A stretch of 64,000 bases of DNA from Symsagittifera roscoffensis (Eukaryota > Xenacoelomorpha > Acoela > Convolutidae). The translations under genes and the position numbers were made by a program. The stretch is from assembly GCF_963678635.1 (NCBI RefSeq), contig NC_087062.1, positions 69,842,223 to 69,906,222 of the forward strand, given 5' to 3'. Below, in pieces: positions 33,530 to 45,637 of the stretch (position 1 is its first letter; every line of letters begins with the position of its first letter). The notes under the pieces were generated by a model. It had not been told where the DNA came from. It saw only the letters and a program-made list of their open reading frames with translations, and did no database searches.

Positions 33530-34140
33530 CAAACTCAAGATATACCTTTCCCAGATTATTACTCAAGAAATCTCTTCCTCTTGCACAATCAATGAAGAAC
33601 TGTTTATGTTTTTTCTTTCTCCCGTTCGACCAACTGTGATTTAATTGTCGTTTCAGTTTTCAAGTTAATCTGAAAAAAAAATTTTCAGTTTTAAACCAAG
33701 ATAATTCCCTCTCGTGTCTGACCTAGACTTCCCCATCAATACATTTAAAACATTATCCTAACAACTCCATTCAATTTAGACGTTAAAACATGCAGATTTA
33801 TTTTATAATTTCAGCACGATCAATAATCCTTTATAAGATTCATTGTCATGCCAATCACTTTAAAACCCATTTGCCTGACTCGTGTTCCCCTTTTACCTAG
33901 CTAAAGACCCTTGTTCCCCCTAACTCAAGATCGTCACGTCCATCCCAAGCTCAAGTGATACTCAAGTAACACTTCTTGTGTAAGTGTACCATTATTTCCG
34001 TTTCCGCAAAGACCACGTCTAGGATAGCGTATAGTTCCCTAGGGCTCAATCTGCCTCTGTTCGGATCGTAGACCGGTATTGAAACCTCGCTTATGCCTCC
34101 TTCGACCATGACTCTCAACCTCGTTAGTAATTATACCACA
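33530..34140. other. Spacer between pol and third coding region of the gypsy element
   Basis: About 600 bases that are AT-rich and without protein-like sequence, unlike both flanks. By position it could hold a promoter or splice acceptor serving the third coding region. I see no diagnostic motif beyond T/A-rich runs. Confidence 0.4.
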
Positions 34141-35376
34141 TGTTCGGGGTCTATCACGTTTCTCACACTGACTCTCGTTACCAAAAAGCACAGGTATTTA
34201 CCGGGAACTTGTGAAACTGAAGGAGGCAGTGCTGCCATTCCCCCAACCCTGGTCTCTGCCTGAACAGAAACTCTACATTCTGGTATTCTCTTTTGAAGTC
34301 GGCTTCCAGTCTGGTATTGAAGCTCATGTCCGCTGTTATGCAGATCGCGCTGGTCTTGTCTGACAGGATGAAGTTACTATCTGTGATCAAGATGTTATCG
34401 GATTAATCATACGGAGTTTCAAACTCAGTCTTGATATTTCGTCCAATGGTAGGCTCAGCCCCCTCCTGGTCCAGCTCCAGGCCGTTGGTCTCTCTCCTTT
34501 CCCTGATCTTCTTTATCATTAAATTTCGGTGTGGGTAAGTCCTACCCCCACTCCCCGGACAAAAAAACTTATCGACGTCCCCGTCGATGGTACGTGGCTC
34601 AAGTTATCCGGCAGTATTTCCAGTGGCCGGTCAGTGGCTATCCAACCGAGCAACGGGTTCTCCGATTTCACATGTTTCTTCGCAGATACGTCGACTTGTT
34701 GGATGATTTGTGCTTCCTTCTCGTCCGCTTCCAGGTTGTGCATCCATTACAGTAACCTCAGGTTTGTGTTTTCCCTTCTTTCAATTTCGCTTTGTTCTAG
34801 GTCTAATTCTTTTTCTGGCATGGTGTGATCTTCTTGGAAGGAGTGCTCACTGTCGTTTATGATCTGCCATTCCTCATTGGCTATCAGCTCACCCACGTTC
34901 ACCAACTCTTCTCCTATCTCGTCAGGCTGTATCTTGTCGATCAGGAAGTCATCACCATACCTGTTGTATCTCATGCCTGTTTTCTTACGCGCACCTGTTC
35001 TGGTCTCTTTTTGTAAGTCTGGTTCCGTCCATTTTGGTACCTCGTTTTGCTCGAGATCATTCCAGTCTTCCTCTGCGAAGGACCTTTCGTCCGAATCTAT
35101 TTCTATCTTTTCGTTGTCATCCATGTTCACGTTCTCGTTGCTATCATTCTTCTCTCTGGTTCCTTTCTCGTTTACCTCACATGCTGGCTCTACCAGTAGA
35201 TACTCGAGTCCTTCCATTTTTGTGGTACGCACAAGTCTTCCGGTGATGGGACGTGAGGTTTTAGCTTCTCGTAGTGCGCCGCACGCCCTGTACTCAAGCG
35301 ATAGAACCGACCCTTCTGGTGCACTTCCGTTATCATGAACGGCCCTCTCCATTTCTTCGATAGCTTCTTTGTCCAT
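34140..35376 (-). pseudogene. gypsy element post-integrase tail
   Basis: Open for 209 codons (35376-34747), overlapping the integrase C-terminus in another frame, then continuing in pieces to about 34180. The sequence is strongly acidic (for example NVDMDDNEKIEIDSDE-like runs) with no domain I recognise. A final piece at 34390-34178 contains SFNTRLEADFKREYQNVEF. It probably forms the C-terminal extension of pol. Confidence 0.5.
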
Positions 35377-35597
35377 TTAGGAGGTATGACGTTCTGGAAC
35401 AACCAGACGCATACAGCTTTGCTTGAAGTATTTTTTCATCGTACTTCTTCCGCTGTATCATCTGCGCCTGTGCCGTGTTCCTTCTGCACAGCTCGTTCAG
35501 CTCCTGTTGTCTCCTGACTGCTTCCTTCACATATGCCTGAGGCGAGGTCTTCTATCCCTCATACTCCGGATAGCAGAAGGTCAGGGGCATTGCTCTC

Positions 35598-35640
<43 letters not shown>

Positions 35641-37213
35641 GCCTGTCAATATCATGAAAGGACTGATTCCCGGTGTTGAGTGTTGCGTGCTGATATACGC
35701 CCCCGCCACCTCCAGCAGATAATACACCCGGAGCATATTCACTAGTGCTGTTCTGTCCCTCCGCTAATCCATTTGTTTTAGGATGGTGGGTCGTTGAATG
35801 GGCATGTGCAATGTGGGATCTCCTCATTAGTTCTTTTGTCAGGTCTTCAACGAATGCCTTTCCGTTGTCCGATTGAATTGTCATCGGACAACCAAATCAA
35901 GATATCCAGTGCGTTATCAATTGATCACAAGTTTCTTCCGCCGATGCCGTCTGATATGGTACCGCTTCTGCCAGTTTCGTGAAAAGATCTAAAGTTACTA
36001 GTATCTGGTTATATCCCGAGTCAGTCATGCAGATCTTCTGATGGTCTATCTGCACGACCTTGTTACACTCCGAGCTTTCCACAGACTTAAGAGGGAACAT
36101 CATTTTCACCTCCAAGCACGACAGACATGCGTTCACCCATCTTTAACAAGCCTTCCTCAGCCCTGGCCAATCAAATCTGTGTAGAATTCTTTGTTGTACT
36201 TTGTCTATCCCCTGATGTCCCATTTGGTCATGCGATCTGAACAGCACTTCTGTTTGGTATAGCTGAGGTAGTATGATGAAGTTATGCTTGTGTATAATTT
36301 TTTCTTCGTCTTTTCTCCTACAGACTACCACGCCATCAGCTGTGTGATAGAGTAATTCCTTTCTCTCCTCGTAGAACTGGCTAAAGATCTTGTAACTATT
36401 TTCATCCAGGTCTCCCTTCCTTTTTACTCCCGTCCGAATCCATTTCGAGAGCTTACTCCTCATTTCATCATTCTTCTGCGCTCCTATCAGATCCGAAAGC
36501 CTGTACCTTGCTTTGACATGTTCCTTCAATGCCATCATTTGACCATTCAGCTCTCCAGAGTTATGGATGTCGTCTTTTAGCTTCACACAAACTATGTTTT
36601 TCAAGACTTCCCTGTCGTCCTCCGGTAATAGATTCGTTCTGATGTTCGAATTGCAAGATAGCTCCCTGAGTGGTTTTCTTGACACTGCTATCCTTTCAAG
36701 CTCTTCCCCTCCATACGCATCATCATGTTCCAGGCTGTACGTCCCTGAAGATGGATGTGTTTGCAACTCCCTGTCGTGGTACCTCATATTTTCTTCAGGC
36801 AATATTGTGCAGAGACTGTCTTGCTCATCGTCACTCTCCTCCGAACCATCATCCCATTCTTCCGACTCTCCGGAAAAATTTTCTTCCTCGCCATCTCTTC
36901 CTCGTTGCGGCCACTCCCCAGACTCTTGATCTAGTCCCAGATGTTCAACTTCCTCCTTGAGCGTCACTCTCTTATTTCGTATCGTCGTCCGCCTGAGTAC
37001 TTCTTCCGGGATTCTCTCGACTAGTGTCCGCACAACCTCCTTGCTCTTCATCAAGTCTCCGTCATGTTTCAGTTCCCTTCTTTTCAATATGGTGACTTCT
37101 GGTCTGTCTTTACCACTTTCTGGGACCACAGGTTTACCATCTGCTAGTCTCTCGAGTAGTTTCCTTAGATTTTCGTCGAGGTCGTAGCCTTTTGCCTTCA
37201 ACGTTTCTCTCAC
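35190..37213 (-). pseudogene. gypsy element integrase
   Basis: A long acidic insert (37213-36500) precedes the integrase. The HHCC zinc finger is H-x4-H in SHDQMGHQGIDKVQQR (about 36230-36190) and C-x2-C in NACLSCLEVK (about 36130), separated by a stop at about 36145. The catalytic core shows VVQIDHQK (first D), MTIQSDNGKAF (second D, 35884) and THHPKTNGLAEGQN (E, about 35770), so all three catalytic positions survive. A TC-rich microsatellite interrupts the core at 35592-35641. The C-terminal domain is KKWRGPFMITEVHQKGRFY at 35340. Several stops separate these parts. Confidence 0.8.
35592..35641. repeat. (TC)n microsatellite inside integrase sequence
   Basis: About 50 bases of almost pure TC dinucleotides with single interruptions. 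On the minus strand it encodes an R-E-R-E-R run within the integrase core. It is probably slippage expansion after the element died. Confidence 0.95.
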
Positions 37214-37266
37214 TATCTTGGACTGAGCATTTTTTCCATTGGCATCCCTAAAGTTCTTTTGAGAAT

Positions 37267-38700
37267 TTAATTCGCCCTATGTTCAATTGGTAGTTCGGGA
37301 TGGTCCTCTATCGGTTTTCCTGACTTCTCTAGCCATCTTTTGAGTGGTAGTGTGTCATATGTTTCCTTGTCCATAAAAGAAAAGCCATCTTTGATCTCCT
37401 GTCTATCAGCCTCTCTTTGCTCTTGTCTCTCGTAAAACTCCTTCTTCTTGCTCAAGCTATCAGCATTTTGGTGCTTTTCCCTCGTTCTGTGTTCAATGAT
37501 CATTTTGTAACCATCCAGCCGCACTATCCATCTCCCGATGTAACTCTGGTCCATTGAGTACGTTTTCAACCAGCTGAGTGCTCTGTTAACTACCCGTAGC
37601 TTGAATAGTTCGCTACCCAGGTATGTCCTGTATTTTTCCACAAAAGTGACGACCGCAAACATCTCCGCTTTGGGTGCTCCGTACTTCAATTCCGTATCAC
37701 TCAAGACTTTGCTCCTGTAGGCGATCGGTCTCAACACTGTTTTTCCGTTCCACTCTTGTTCTTGATGGAGTATGCCCGAGATCGCTACTACCGATGCATC
37801 GGTATCCATCACGTACATCCCTTTCTCTGTCGGCATGCCTAGCACATGTGCTTCACACAGTTCTTTCTTTATTCTTTGAAAGGACTCTTCAGCCGCGTTG
37901 TTCCACGTGAATTTCTTTCCCTTGTGCCTCATGTGTTGTTGCATAGGATATACTTTGTCCGCATAGCCCTTGATGAACTCCCTGTAGTAATTTGCGAAAC
38001 CCAAGAAGCTCATCAACTGGTGTTCTGTTTTTGACGACTTCCAAGACAGCACTGCCTCTACCGCGTCCGGGTCTGGTATAATGCCATGTTTGTCCACCAT
38101 TCTCCCTAGGTATTTGATCGAGTTTTTGAGAATCTCACGCTTCGATGGCTTGCATTTCAGTCCTGCTCTCTTCATGCAACCGAACACCTCGTCCTGTCGT
38201 ACAATATGGACCTCCAGGGTAGGTGTTGCAATCACTACGTCATCTACGTAGCACATTACTAAATTATTTCTTCTTTAGGCGTGTCAGCGCCTGCGCCATC
38301 AGTCGCTGGAAGGTAGCTGTCGCATTGCAAAGGCAAATGGCATGTTTTCCATTGAAACAATCCCAGGTCGCATGCAAAACTCGTCTTGTCTCTGTCCTGT
38401 TTCCTCAGTGGTACCTGCCAAAAAGCCGACCCTAGATAGTTTGGCGTCACTTTATTTTGAAAGACACTCATCTATCCTTGATATGGGATAGACATCCTTC
38501 ACCGTGACGGAGTTCAGATATCGAAAGTCACAACAAAACCTAAGTTGGTCTCCTTTCTTTTTAGCCATCACTACTCCACACGCCCACAGTGATTTGGATG
38601 GTTCTATCGTGTCATACTCTAGCAGAGTCTCTATCTCTTTTCTACATGCATCCGATTTGTTGGGGGCCATACGCCTCGCCCCCTCCCTGTGCGGTGCCCC
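37267..38700 (-). pseudogene. gypsy element reverse transcriptase and RNase H
   Basis: RT fingers (LLEYDTIEPSKSLWACGVV, LRFCCDFRYLNSVTV) lie at 38670-38480. Motif A is damaged: LGSAFWQVPLRKQDRDK is preceded by unrelated residues where T-x-L-D should stand. Motif C is CYVDDVVIATPT at 38256, intact Y-V-D-D. Thumb and connection follow (KYLGRMVDKHGI, FLGFANYYREFIKGYADK). RNase H is read at about 37830-37450 (GMYVMDTDASVVAISG, MIIEHRTREKHQNADSLS). From 38256 to 37267 the frame is open for 329 codons. Stop or frame change at about 38460 and 38270. Confidence 0.85.
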
Positions 38701-38983
38701 CGACTATTCTAGCTATATTTCATGTTCGACGAAGTTGCAGCATCCAATGCCTTATGTCTCAAAAAAATATCCTGATTCCTATCTAAAACATCCTTGATGA
38801 CTTCGAGCTGTTTGTCTGTTACTTTTCTCCTTAAGTGTTCAATTTCTGGTGATACTGGTTTGTCCATTTCCAATTTCTCTAGTGTGGGTCTTTCTGGAAA
38901 CTTCGAATAGCTCGAAGTCCATCGTCTGTCTCTGACTTAAGTGACTTCTGAAGACCTGATGACCAATTTTTTCTTCAGTCTTC

Positions 38984-40770
38984 TCAAGATACAAATTTTA
39001 TCCCTATAATTAGGGCAATCAGGAACTTCATTTCTTTCACAATTTCAGTCATTTCATATCTATTTTTCACGGGCAGTGCGTATCCCAGCTTCCTTCCCCT
39101 CTGAAGTGTGATTGGTATATCAAGAGTATTCAACAAGGCACTGACGCAGAGGCCACACTTGGTTATCGAAAAAGATCTTCCTAAAATAGCTGCACTTTGA
39201 CTGTTTGAGTTTGGTACTACACATACTTGTTTATTGTCACTGAGTTCATTATAGTTTTTCATCCCCAAACTTACTACTGCCGCCTCATTCGCTTTCAACC
39301 TTGTCCTCCTACTCAAGAAAACTGGAGCCTTATTTTCATTCGCCATTATCAAGTTTACCAATATAAATACGTAGTTCCTTTCCGGACTCCGAATCCTGAA
39401 CATCGCATTGTTAAGATCAATTGTTATATCAAAATTCCTGATGAAATCTCTGCCTAAAATGAATTGGTCAGACTCATCTAAAATTTCCACCACCAGAAAG
39501 CTCATCCACAATTTGCGTTCCCCCTGGTTTAGGGCTGTTATTGGTACCTAGAACCCGAAGCGCCACCTTGTTTTCTGCTGACAGCCGTATTATTGAGTCA
39601 ATCAAGTCGTCTTTGTCGAATCCCATTCTTCTCCAAGTCTCAATTGGTATTACACTCAAGACGGCTCCCGTGTCCAACAACCCACGCAGTTGCGTCTTCC
39701 TTCCGTTTATGCCCAATACGTGCCCAGATACGTCTGCTTCCGTTCCCAGATGCATGGCATCCTCTTCCAGCATAACACAGTGCCCAAGGGATCTCGCTTT
39801 TAGTTCTTCTCTGCCAACATAGATTTGTCCAGCTAGATCCTCGTCACATATTATCATCGTCTTTGTATAGACATTATTCCATCTATGTTCAACAAGACCT
39901 CATTCGGACCATAGGCTTCCGTGTACCTGTTGTCTATGCGAATTGATTTGCCACCACCTCTCGTGAGTAATGCTCTCAGTGCTCTAGAAGGGGTTTGCGG
40001 TTTTACTGTTCTCAAGTTAACCGCATATACATCAATTTGCATTAATGTTTGATCACTCGGACCACTCAGGTTCCTCGTTACTTCATGACCGCCCACTGTG
40101 ATAATCGACATGATTCTCGCTCCAATCATCGTGATGCCAAATGGTTTGCCGGTCACCATCTTCATGGTATTACAATTACTCCTGTTCACCAAGTTTTCTC
40201 TGGTATCTGTTTCTGGCCTCGTCGTCAAGAGTGTCTCTTTCATCTTTTGTCTCTCTATCTCATGTTTTAACCATTGCTCGATCTCTTTGGTCGCCAAGTT
40301 TTGCTTCACTCTGTTGATAGCCTCTGCAGCTGCTTTCTCATAATTTATCACTATTGGATTCCTTGTCTCAGCCCCCACGGCATCTTTGACTTGTGCTACG
40401 GCCTTTACTGTCTTCGTAGTTAACTCACCATTTACTGCCTCTTTGCTCTGCAAGTCGTTTTCAGCTTGTCTATTTCTTGTGTTCTGCACCGCTGCCAATG
40501 CAAATTTATGTTTCGGTTGACCTTGATTCTTCACTGCCTCCCAAAACAGGGGACAGTCCATCCTGAAATGGCCCTCTTGATTGCAGAAAAAGCACCTCCC
40601 GCCTATCTTGATGATCAAACCACCGTGAAACTCGTGTTCTTCCGATTGACTCATGTCTTTTTCGTCTGGCGCATATTCCAAGCTTTTCATACCTTGCTTT
40701 TATGTTGTACAATCCGCTAAGTGATGGTCCACTGATCCGCAGTTTGCGCATGACCTTTTTTGTCCATGTC
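38984..40770 (-). pseudogene. gypsy element nucleocapsid and protease region
   Basis: Two CCHC knuckles are readable in one frame: CANCGSVDHHLADC near 40750-40710 and CFFCNQEGHFRMDC near 40600-40550, separated by a stop at about 40700. The protease core is GLLDTGAVLSVIPIETWRRM near 39695-39635, with an intact D-T-G, followed by a conserved FILGRDFIRNFDITID (near 39455), the usual I-L-G-x-D-F segment of the fold. A frame change lies near 39500. Downstream sequence to 38984 is the protease-RT linker. Confidence 0.75.
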
Positions 40771-40839
40771 GTCTCTGGGTTTTTACCATAACGACTTTTG
40801 TTGTTGGCTTCCCCCTTGCTTGTTTCTGTTTTCTGAGAA

Positions 40840-42624
40840 CGATTACTTCTTTGGTTTCATTAACACATAATCCCTTGACTTTTGCCTCATCTCCTCTGGG
40901 GTTGGTGCGTTATCCTTCGATAGCGTGTAATATGTTGCCAACATCGTTCTCAAGTCATCACTCTTCATTCTGTCGATAAACTTTGAAGCGATGGTAAAGT
41001 TTCTTCTGTTGGTCGATTCCTCTGGATCGCTTCTCCTCCCCAAGCTCTCAAGATCATCCAGAAATCGATTAACCGACTCGTCATCTCTTTGTCTTTTTTT
41101 CGAACCTCATCATCGCCTGATGACCCTTCATACCCGATCCAAATCGATTCAACAGTATCTCGAAGATCTTGTCTGCAGTGTCACGCTCCTCCTCCTTCTT
41201 TGCCACTACACACTTCAGTGCTGTTCCCTCTAGGTTGCTTAGTATCGCCGTGCAGGCCTGTCTCTCATCGTTCAAGTTGTCTTGTTCTAGATGTAGTCTC
41301 ATTATCTCAACCCAGGTATCAATGCAACCATCTGAATTGTCCTTGAATTCCCTAGATTTTGAAGTTTTTCCGGGATTTGCCACTGCCTCTGTCACTTGAG
41401 TCTGTGTTCCTTGTTGCGAATGCTTCAAGCGTCCTGTTCATAATTTTCCAGGTACTGGCCCACGTCATGGCATCCGGTGGTACACCCGTATGTGATCCTG
41501 GGTCGTCTGACGTCCTCGTTGAGTTTGAGGCTTCCCCTTCATAGCAGTCCTTGTCCCTCCTGACGCCATGTTGCTATCAATCCGGTGTAACGGTGTAGAT
41601 TCCCGTTTCTTTCTTTGCGGTTCTACGAAGTCAACTCCTGTTCCGGATGGCTTTTCCACCACTAATTGATCTTGGGCTACGGAATTTCTTAAGAGTACAT
41701 CCAATTTGGACTGTATGGCTCCAAAACGTTCTGCTTGTTCCTTGCTCATTGTGTCCATTCTGGGTTTTAGATTCCACAACTTTTAACTCACAGTGTCGTA
41801 TCTCTTCTTCGTTTCCTCCATATCTATCTTGATATGTTTCTCTCACACTTTGTCGGTCGTTTCTACTTCGTACGCCATCTGCTGCAGCTTCTCTTCCGTC
41901 GCCCTTGCCAGGACATAGTAGTTGTCTAGGTTCTCATTCTTGTTGTGTCGTACTTCTTTTTTCAGCTCTTGGCGGTCTTCCTCGCTGGATTTCAGCTCTT
42001 TGTCACTTTGTTCCAATTTTGCCATCAAGTCGCCCAGCTCAAGTGAAGTTTTTTGATTCCATGGTTTGTTTTTCTTGGTTGGCCTTTGCTCCTTGTGTGA
42101 CCTGCTCTTTGTGTTGTTTAGTTTCTGTTGTTGTTGCGGAAACGGTTTCACACGTTTTGCCTTTCTTGGTCGCTGGTATTACCTCATCTTTCTCTTTTGG
42201 TTTCATTCCGACCATCGCTGCAATCCTCTCTGTGAACGACGTTCTTTTTGTTTGAGAATCGTCTTTTATCGCTTCCGGTGTGTTGTTTGTTGTTTTGTCT
42301 ACATTGCCTATTGGTGAGAATTCTCTTGTTTTCTTCTCTTGTTCTTCTACATTTGGCATGGGAGTTGATTCCGTCGTCTTCCTTTCCGCCCCGTCTATAC
42401 TCTGGTGTCTCAAGATTGGTTTCTCTAGCCGGTACAGTCGGTTCTTCCGTGACTTTCTCCTTGGCCTTCTGTTCCTTTATGCTTCTTGTATTGACCATGT
42501 TTACTGAAATATTCTTTCTCGTTTCTTTCGGATTTGTTGGTGTTAGTTTCCGTTGCGATGAGACTTGATTTTGCTTAAATCCTATCCCTCTCTTTTCTGT
42601 TAGAGATGTTCTTGTTTTCTTCAT
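40840..42624 (-). pseudogene. gypsy element gag region
   Basis: Starts MKKTRTSLTEKRG at 42624. A charged, lysine- and glutamate-rich N-terminal part with coiled-coil-like sequence (LGDLMAKLEQSDKELKSSEE) is split over three frames. Capsid-like sequence follows at 41428-40843: WVEIMRLHLEQDNLNDERQA, then a segment ending FEILLNRFGSG, then KFIDRMKSDDLRTMLATYY. These have the spacing of a retrotransposon capsid (DUF-type W..I...L). Stops or frame changes near 42410, 42040, 41845, 41770, 41460 and 41080 disable it. Confidence 0.65.
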
Positions 42625-42786
42625 GATTTTTTTTATAAACAGTTGTCTTTATCTACAATTCTTTTATATACAAGTTCCTAATGTAAAATCTAATTGAAAT
42701 TAACAGAAAAAGTTTCTAATCTATTTTTTATCAAAACCCAGTTGAATTTGTCTCTCCTAGAGTTGTAAACCGAAACTAAGTAATGG

Positions 42787-43160
42787 GTCCCGTTGATCAG
42801 GTCTTTGGATCTTTTGGTTGGGTCTTGGGACCCTTCACTCTATTTTTGTGATCCTTCCCTTGTGTCTTGGGACCATTCGCTCTTAGTGTCGGGACTCCTT
42901 AGTCTTGTCCTAGTACACTTTGGTACTGTCCTGGGACCCTTCGCTCATTTGTTGCTACCTTTTGGTAGTGTCATGGGACCCATCGTTATTGTCTTAGTAC
43001 ATTTTGGTACTGTCCTGGGACCCTTCGCTCAAGTGTTGCTACCTTTCGATAGTGTCCTGATACCCTTCGCTATTGTCCTAGTACTCTTCGGTACTGTCCT
43101 GGGACCCTTCGCTGAAGTGTTGTACCTTTCACCAACCTACCAGCACCAATTCCTGTACGG
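42787..43160. repeat. 42-bp minisatellite
   Basis: About eight units built on GTCCTGGGACCCTTCGCT. Anchors TGGTACTGTC or its variants fall at 42921, 42964, 43005, 43048 and 43089, so spacing alternates 43 and 41. Adjacent units differ more than alternate ones, giving an 84-bp dimer. It lies between the gag start and the presumed 5' end of the gypsy element. The + strand open frame across it is an artefact of the period being a multiple of three. Confidence 0.85.
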
Positions 43161-44699
43161 TTGTTGTCCTTAGAATCTTCCTGTACCTTGACTCGAGTGT
43201 TAAGATATCCAGTCCACTATCCCAGTACCTTCGCTAGAACTTATGTGAAAAATCCTCAAAATCCGATTCTATCAATCTAAATTCTAGTTTCTAGGCCTCC
43301 CGTAATTTCCTTTGGTTTCTTATTTCCAATGCAAGTCGAAATACGATTAGCTTTTAACCTTAATCTATGATCGCTGTTGTCTAAAATTCAGTAAAAGTCA
43401 AATCCAAAAATCGTAAAGTTCAAAATAAGAAAAATCTCGGAAGCAAGAAAAACTTGTATACCTAAAATGCAATTCCGACAATGATCGTGTTTGTTAAAAA
43501 ATGTCTGGTACCTGACTGTCACGCGTTTTCCTCCCCCTACTTAGGGTCTTATGGGGTTTTCACCTTTTAGGTTCCAAAAACTGTCTATTTCCGATCCCCC
43601 CACTCGATCGGGCCAGGTTACCTACTTTAATACGAGTTCGATTTCGAGTACCTTCGCGTTGCTATTCTTGTTGTGAGTCTTCAACTCGGTTGTTCTAATT
43701 AAACTTAATCAACGATTTCGATTGTTCAGCTATTATAATTAAGCCTCCCTTATTACAATTTTAACCACTAACCTCTAACTTAACCAGCCCCCTGCTATCC
43801 TCCCCTCTGTCTAGCACCCCACTTAAGCCGAAATTTACCCTGAGCGGGCTGGGTGCTAAGCCTCCCGAGAGAAAACCACAGAACCAGTTTCCAAGCTCTT
43901 AAGTAAAAACGTTTCCTCAAATCAGTGGGATTTCGCTTATTCAATTTTACGCTTATTTCCTATTATGTAAAATGGATTTTAACGATACTCGTTTGACCAA
44001 ACAGAACCTTCCTCCGCTTGCTCTGTTCTCCTTTGATCACACTGCTGGATGTCTCTTTCCCGGTCGGGTGTCCTCTGTCTCTGAGATCTCTATCCGGAGT
44101 ACCACTAACCCGATTGGCTGGTCACCTGTTCCAGTCAAGTCTCCCAGTGGTCAAGTCACACTCACAGGTCAACTTTGCCACTTGGCTTGTAACCTGTTCC
44201 AGTCAAGTCTCACAGTGTTCCGCTGATGTCACAAGCTGTCTCAAAACCCTTTCAACGCCCCTAGCTCGGGCACCTGTTCATAGTCGCTGGTTTGATCGAA
44301 ACGATCGGTCTTATTGAAAACATTATGCGTATACTATTTTAATTAAAATTAAGGTTTGATCCACCTAGTCTGAAAGTCAAAGCCACTGTAAGTCAAGCCA
44401 CTGAAAGTCAAAGCACCTCAAAACACTTTTTTTTCATTTGTAAAACGTTGCGTTTCAACAAACTAGGCAAGTTTAGTCAATAATAAGCGTTATTCGTAAC
44501 AATTCACCACTTGTGATTGGCATCCGTTTATAAAATCATCCAGTTTTTTAATTGAAAATTTAAACCTGAAAAACGGCTTTAACCGTGTTTTTATGAACTT
44601 TACTTAGCATCAATTGGAAGCTTAAATTTTATGAAAACGTCAAAAACTAATGAATAATGATAATGAAATTGTAGTTTACTTTGGCAGCTATTAGTTATA

Positions 44700-44945
44700 G
44701 AGACTATCATTCCTAACTTCATACGTGATCTAAAATCAAACGTGACTTAACTGCTACAATCTTATGTATAATTTAAATTATCACTCTTAACTTCATACGT
44801 GACCTAACATCATACGTGACTTTACTGCTACAATGAAAACATAATTTAATAATCCACTTTACTAGCTATTAGGAGCTGTAGAAACTATCGTTCCTAACTT
44901 CATACGTGACCTAACTTCATACGTGACATAACTGCTACAATAATA
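44700..44945. repeat. Tandem copies of a CTTCATACGTGACCTAAC-type unit
   Basis: Pairs of CATACGTGA(C/T)CTAA and CGTGAC..AACTGCTACAAT recur at about 44717-44762, 44790-44835 and 44897-44942. A larger shared frame (AGCTATTAG...AGA(A)ACTATC.TTCCTAAC) precedes the first and third. This indicates duplication of a unit of roughly 180 bases with internal doubling. Confidence 0.75.
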
Positions 44946-45000
44946 CAATTGGTTATCTACTTCAGAACGGTTTATGACGTAATCATTATTAGAAGACAAT

Positions 45001-45300
45001 GCAGAAACTGTTTTAACGGACTACGAAAAAGCTTTCAATAGGGTTCAATTTTAAGGTACTCCTACGTTGTTTATCTGAGTCTGGGTATTGGTAAAAACTC
45101 TTGTAAAGTTACGAAAATTGTTTTCATCTAGCGAAACGTTTAATCCGAAATAAGATTAAAGTATCAAACGATCAAAACATTACCAGTGGACTCTCACAAA
45201 ACCCTTTTCTTCCTATTTTTCTCCTGATCAATAAAAACGAAATATCAACACAATTACACAGTTAGAATGACGACTCTGCTTTTACTAAAGTAGGGCCAAT
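45001..45300 (+). pseudogene. Relic of a LINE-type reverse transcriptase palm
   Basis: Near 45005-45045 the + strand reads ETVLTDYEKAFNRVQ, matching RT motif A (D-x-x-K-A-F-D-x-V). At about 45177-45245 it reads NITSGLSQNPFLPIFLLINK then NEI, matching motif B (S-G-x-x-Q-x-x-x-L-S-P-x-L-F). In the same frame after one stop come NDDSAFT (about 45267), matching the A/D-D motif C. The order and spacing fit a non-LTR RT. The rest of the element is not recognisable. Confidence 0.55.
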
Positions 45301-45637
45301 TTTTTTTCCAATCAGATTTAAAAAGAGTTTTTACGTTGAGTACGGTTTAAAACCTAAATTTAAATGTCAGCGAATGTGCAAATGAACTCTACGTCGCAGA
45401 AAATATTGTTTTTCATGCTCAGGAAAAACAAACAACGTTAGTTAAGAGAATGTTTTCGATTGATTACAATCATCATCAGTCTAGAAAATGAAAAACAAAA
45501 AACGTACAATCCAAAGTGTACAAACAGAAATAAAATCAAAAATGAAAAACGGTATAAAAATAGCACCGAGAGATCTAAAAGATATATAGATGTCTTTCAG
45601 CTATCTTTGATGGGACAATAAAGATGTCTTTTTAAAC

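Larger units (their letters stand above)
28230..42624 (-). mobile_element. Large decayed Ty3/gypsy-type retrotransposon with a third coding region
   Basis: Read on the minus strand, fragments appear in the order gag (42624-40690), zinc knuckles, protease, RT, RNase H, integrase, post-integrase tail, a spacer of about 600 bases, then a third long coding region (33528-28230). RT before integrase puts it in the gypsy class. The coding span of about 14.4 kb is well above the usual 4-6 kb. Frames are broken many times. I found no LTR pair; the downstream end runs into the mosaic cluster at about 28000-28200, so the copy may be truncated there. Composition is GC-richer than its flanks. I have seen similar three-part elements in cnidarian and other invertebrate genomes. 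Confidence 0.8.
42625..45000. other. Presumed leader of the gypsy element and following non-coding sequence
   Basis: No convincing gene. It holds the minisatellite at 42787-43160, a duplicated CCTGTTCCAGTCAAGTCTC (about 44128 and 44191), a short tract of GTCAA(A)GCCACTG repeats near 44375-44415, and the CTTCATACGTGAC repeats at 44700-44945. A 5' LTR should lie here, but I could not delimit one. Confidence 0.5.

Noticed and set aside
33530-34140. Internal LTR of the gypsy element
   Set aside because: I found no second copy in the leader (42650-45600) or beyond 28230, and no TG...CA limits.
43972-44317. Two overlapping + strand open frames of 84 and 99 codons
   Set aside because: They contain an internal direct repeat of non-coding character and no recognisable protein; they lie in the presumed leader of the gypsy element.
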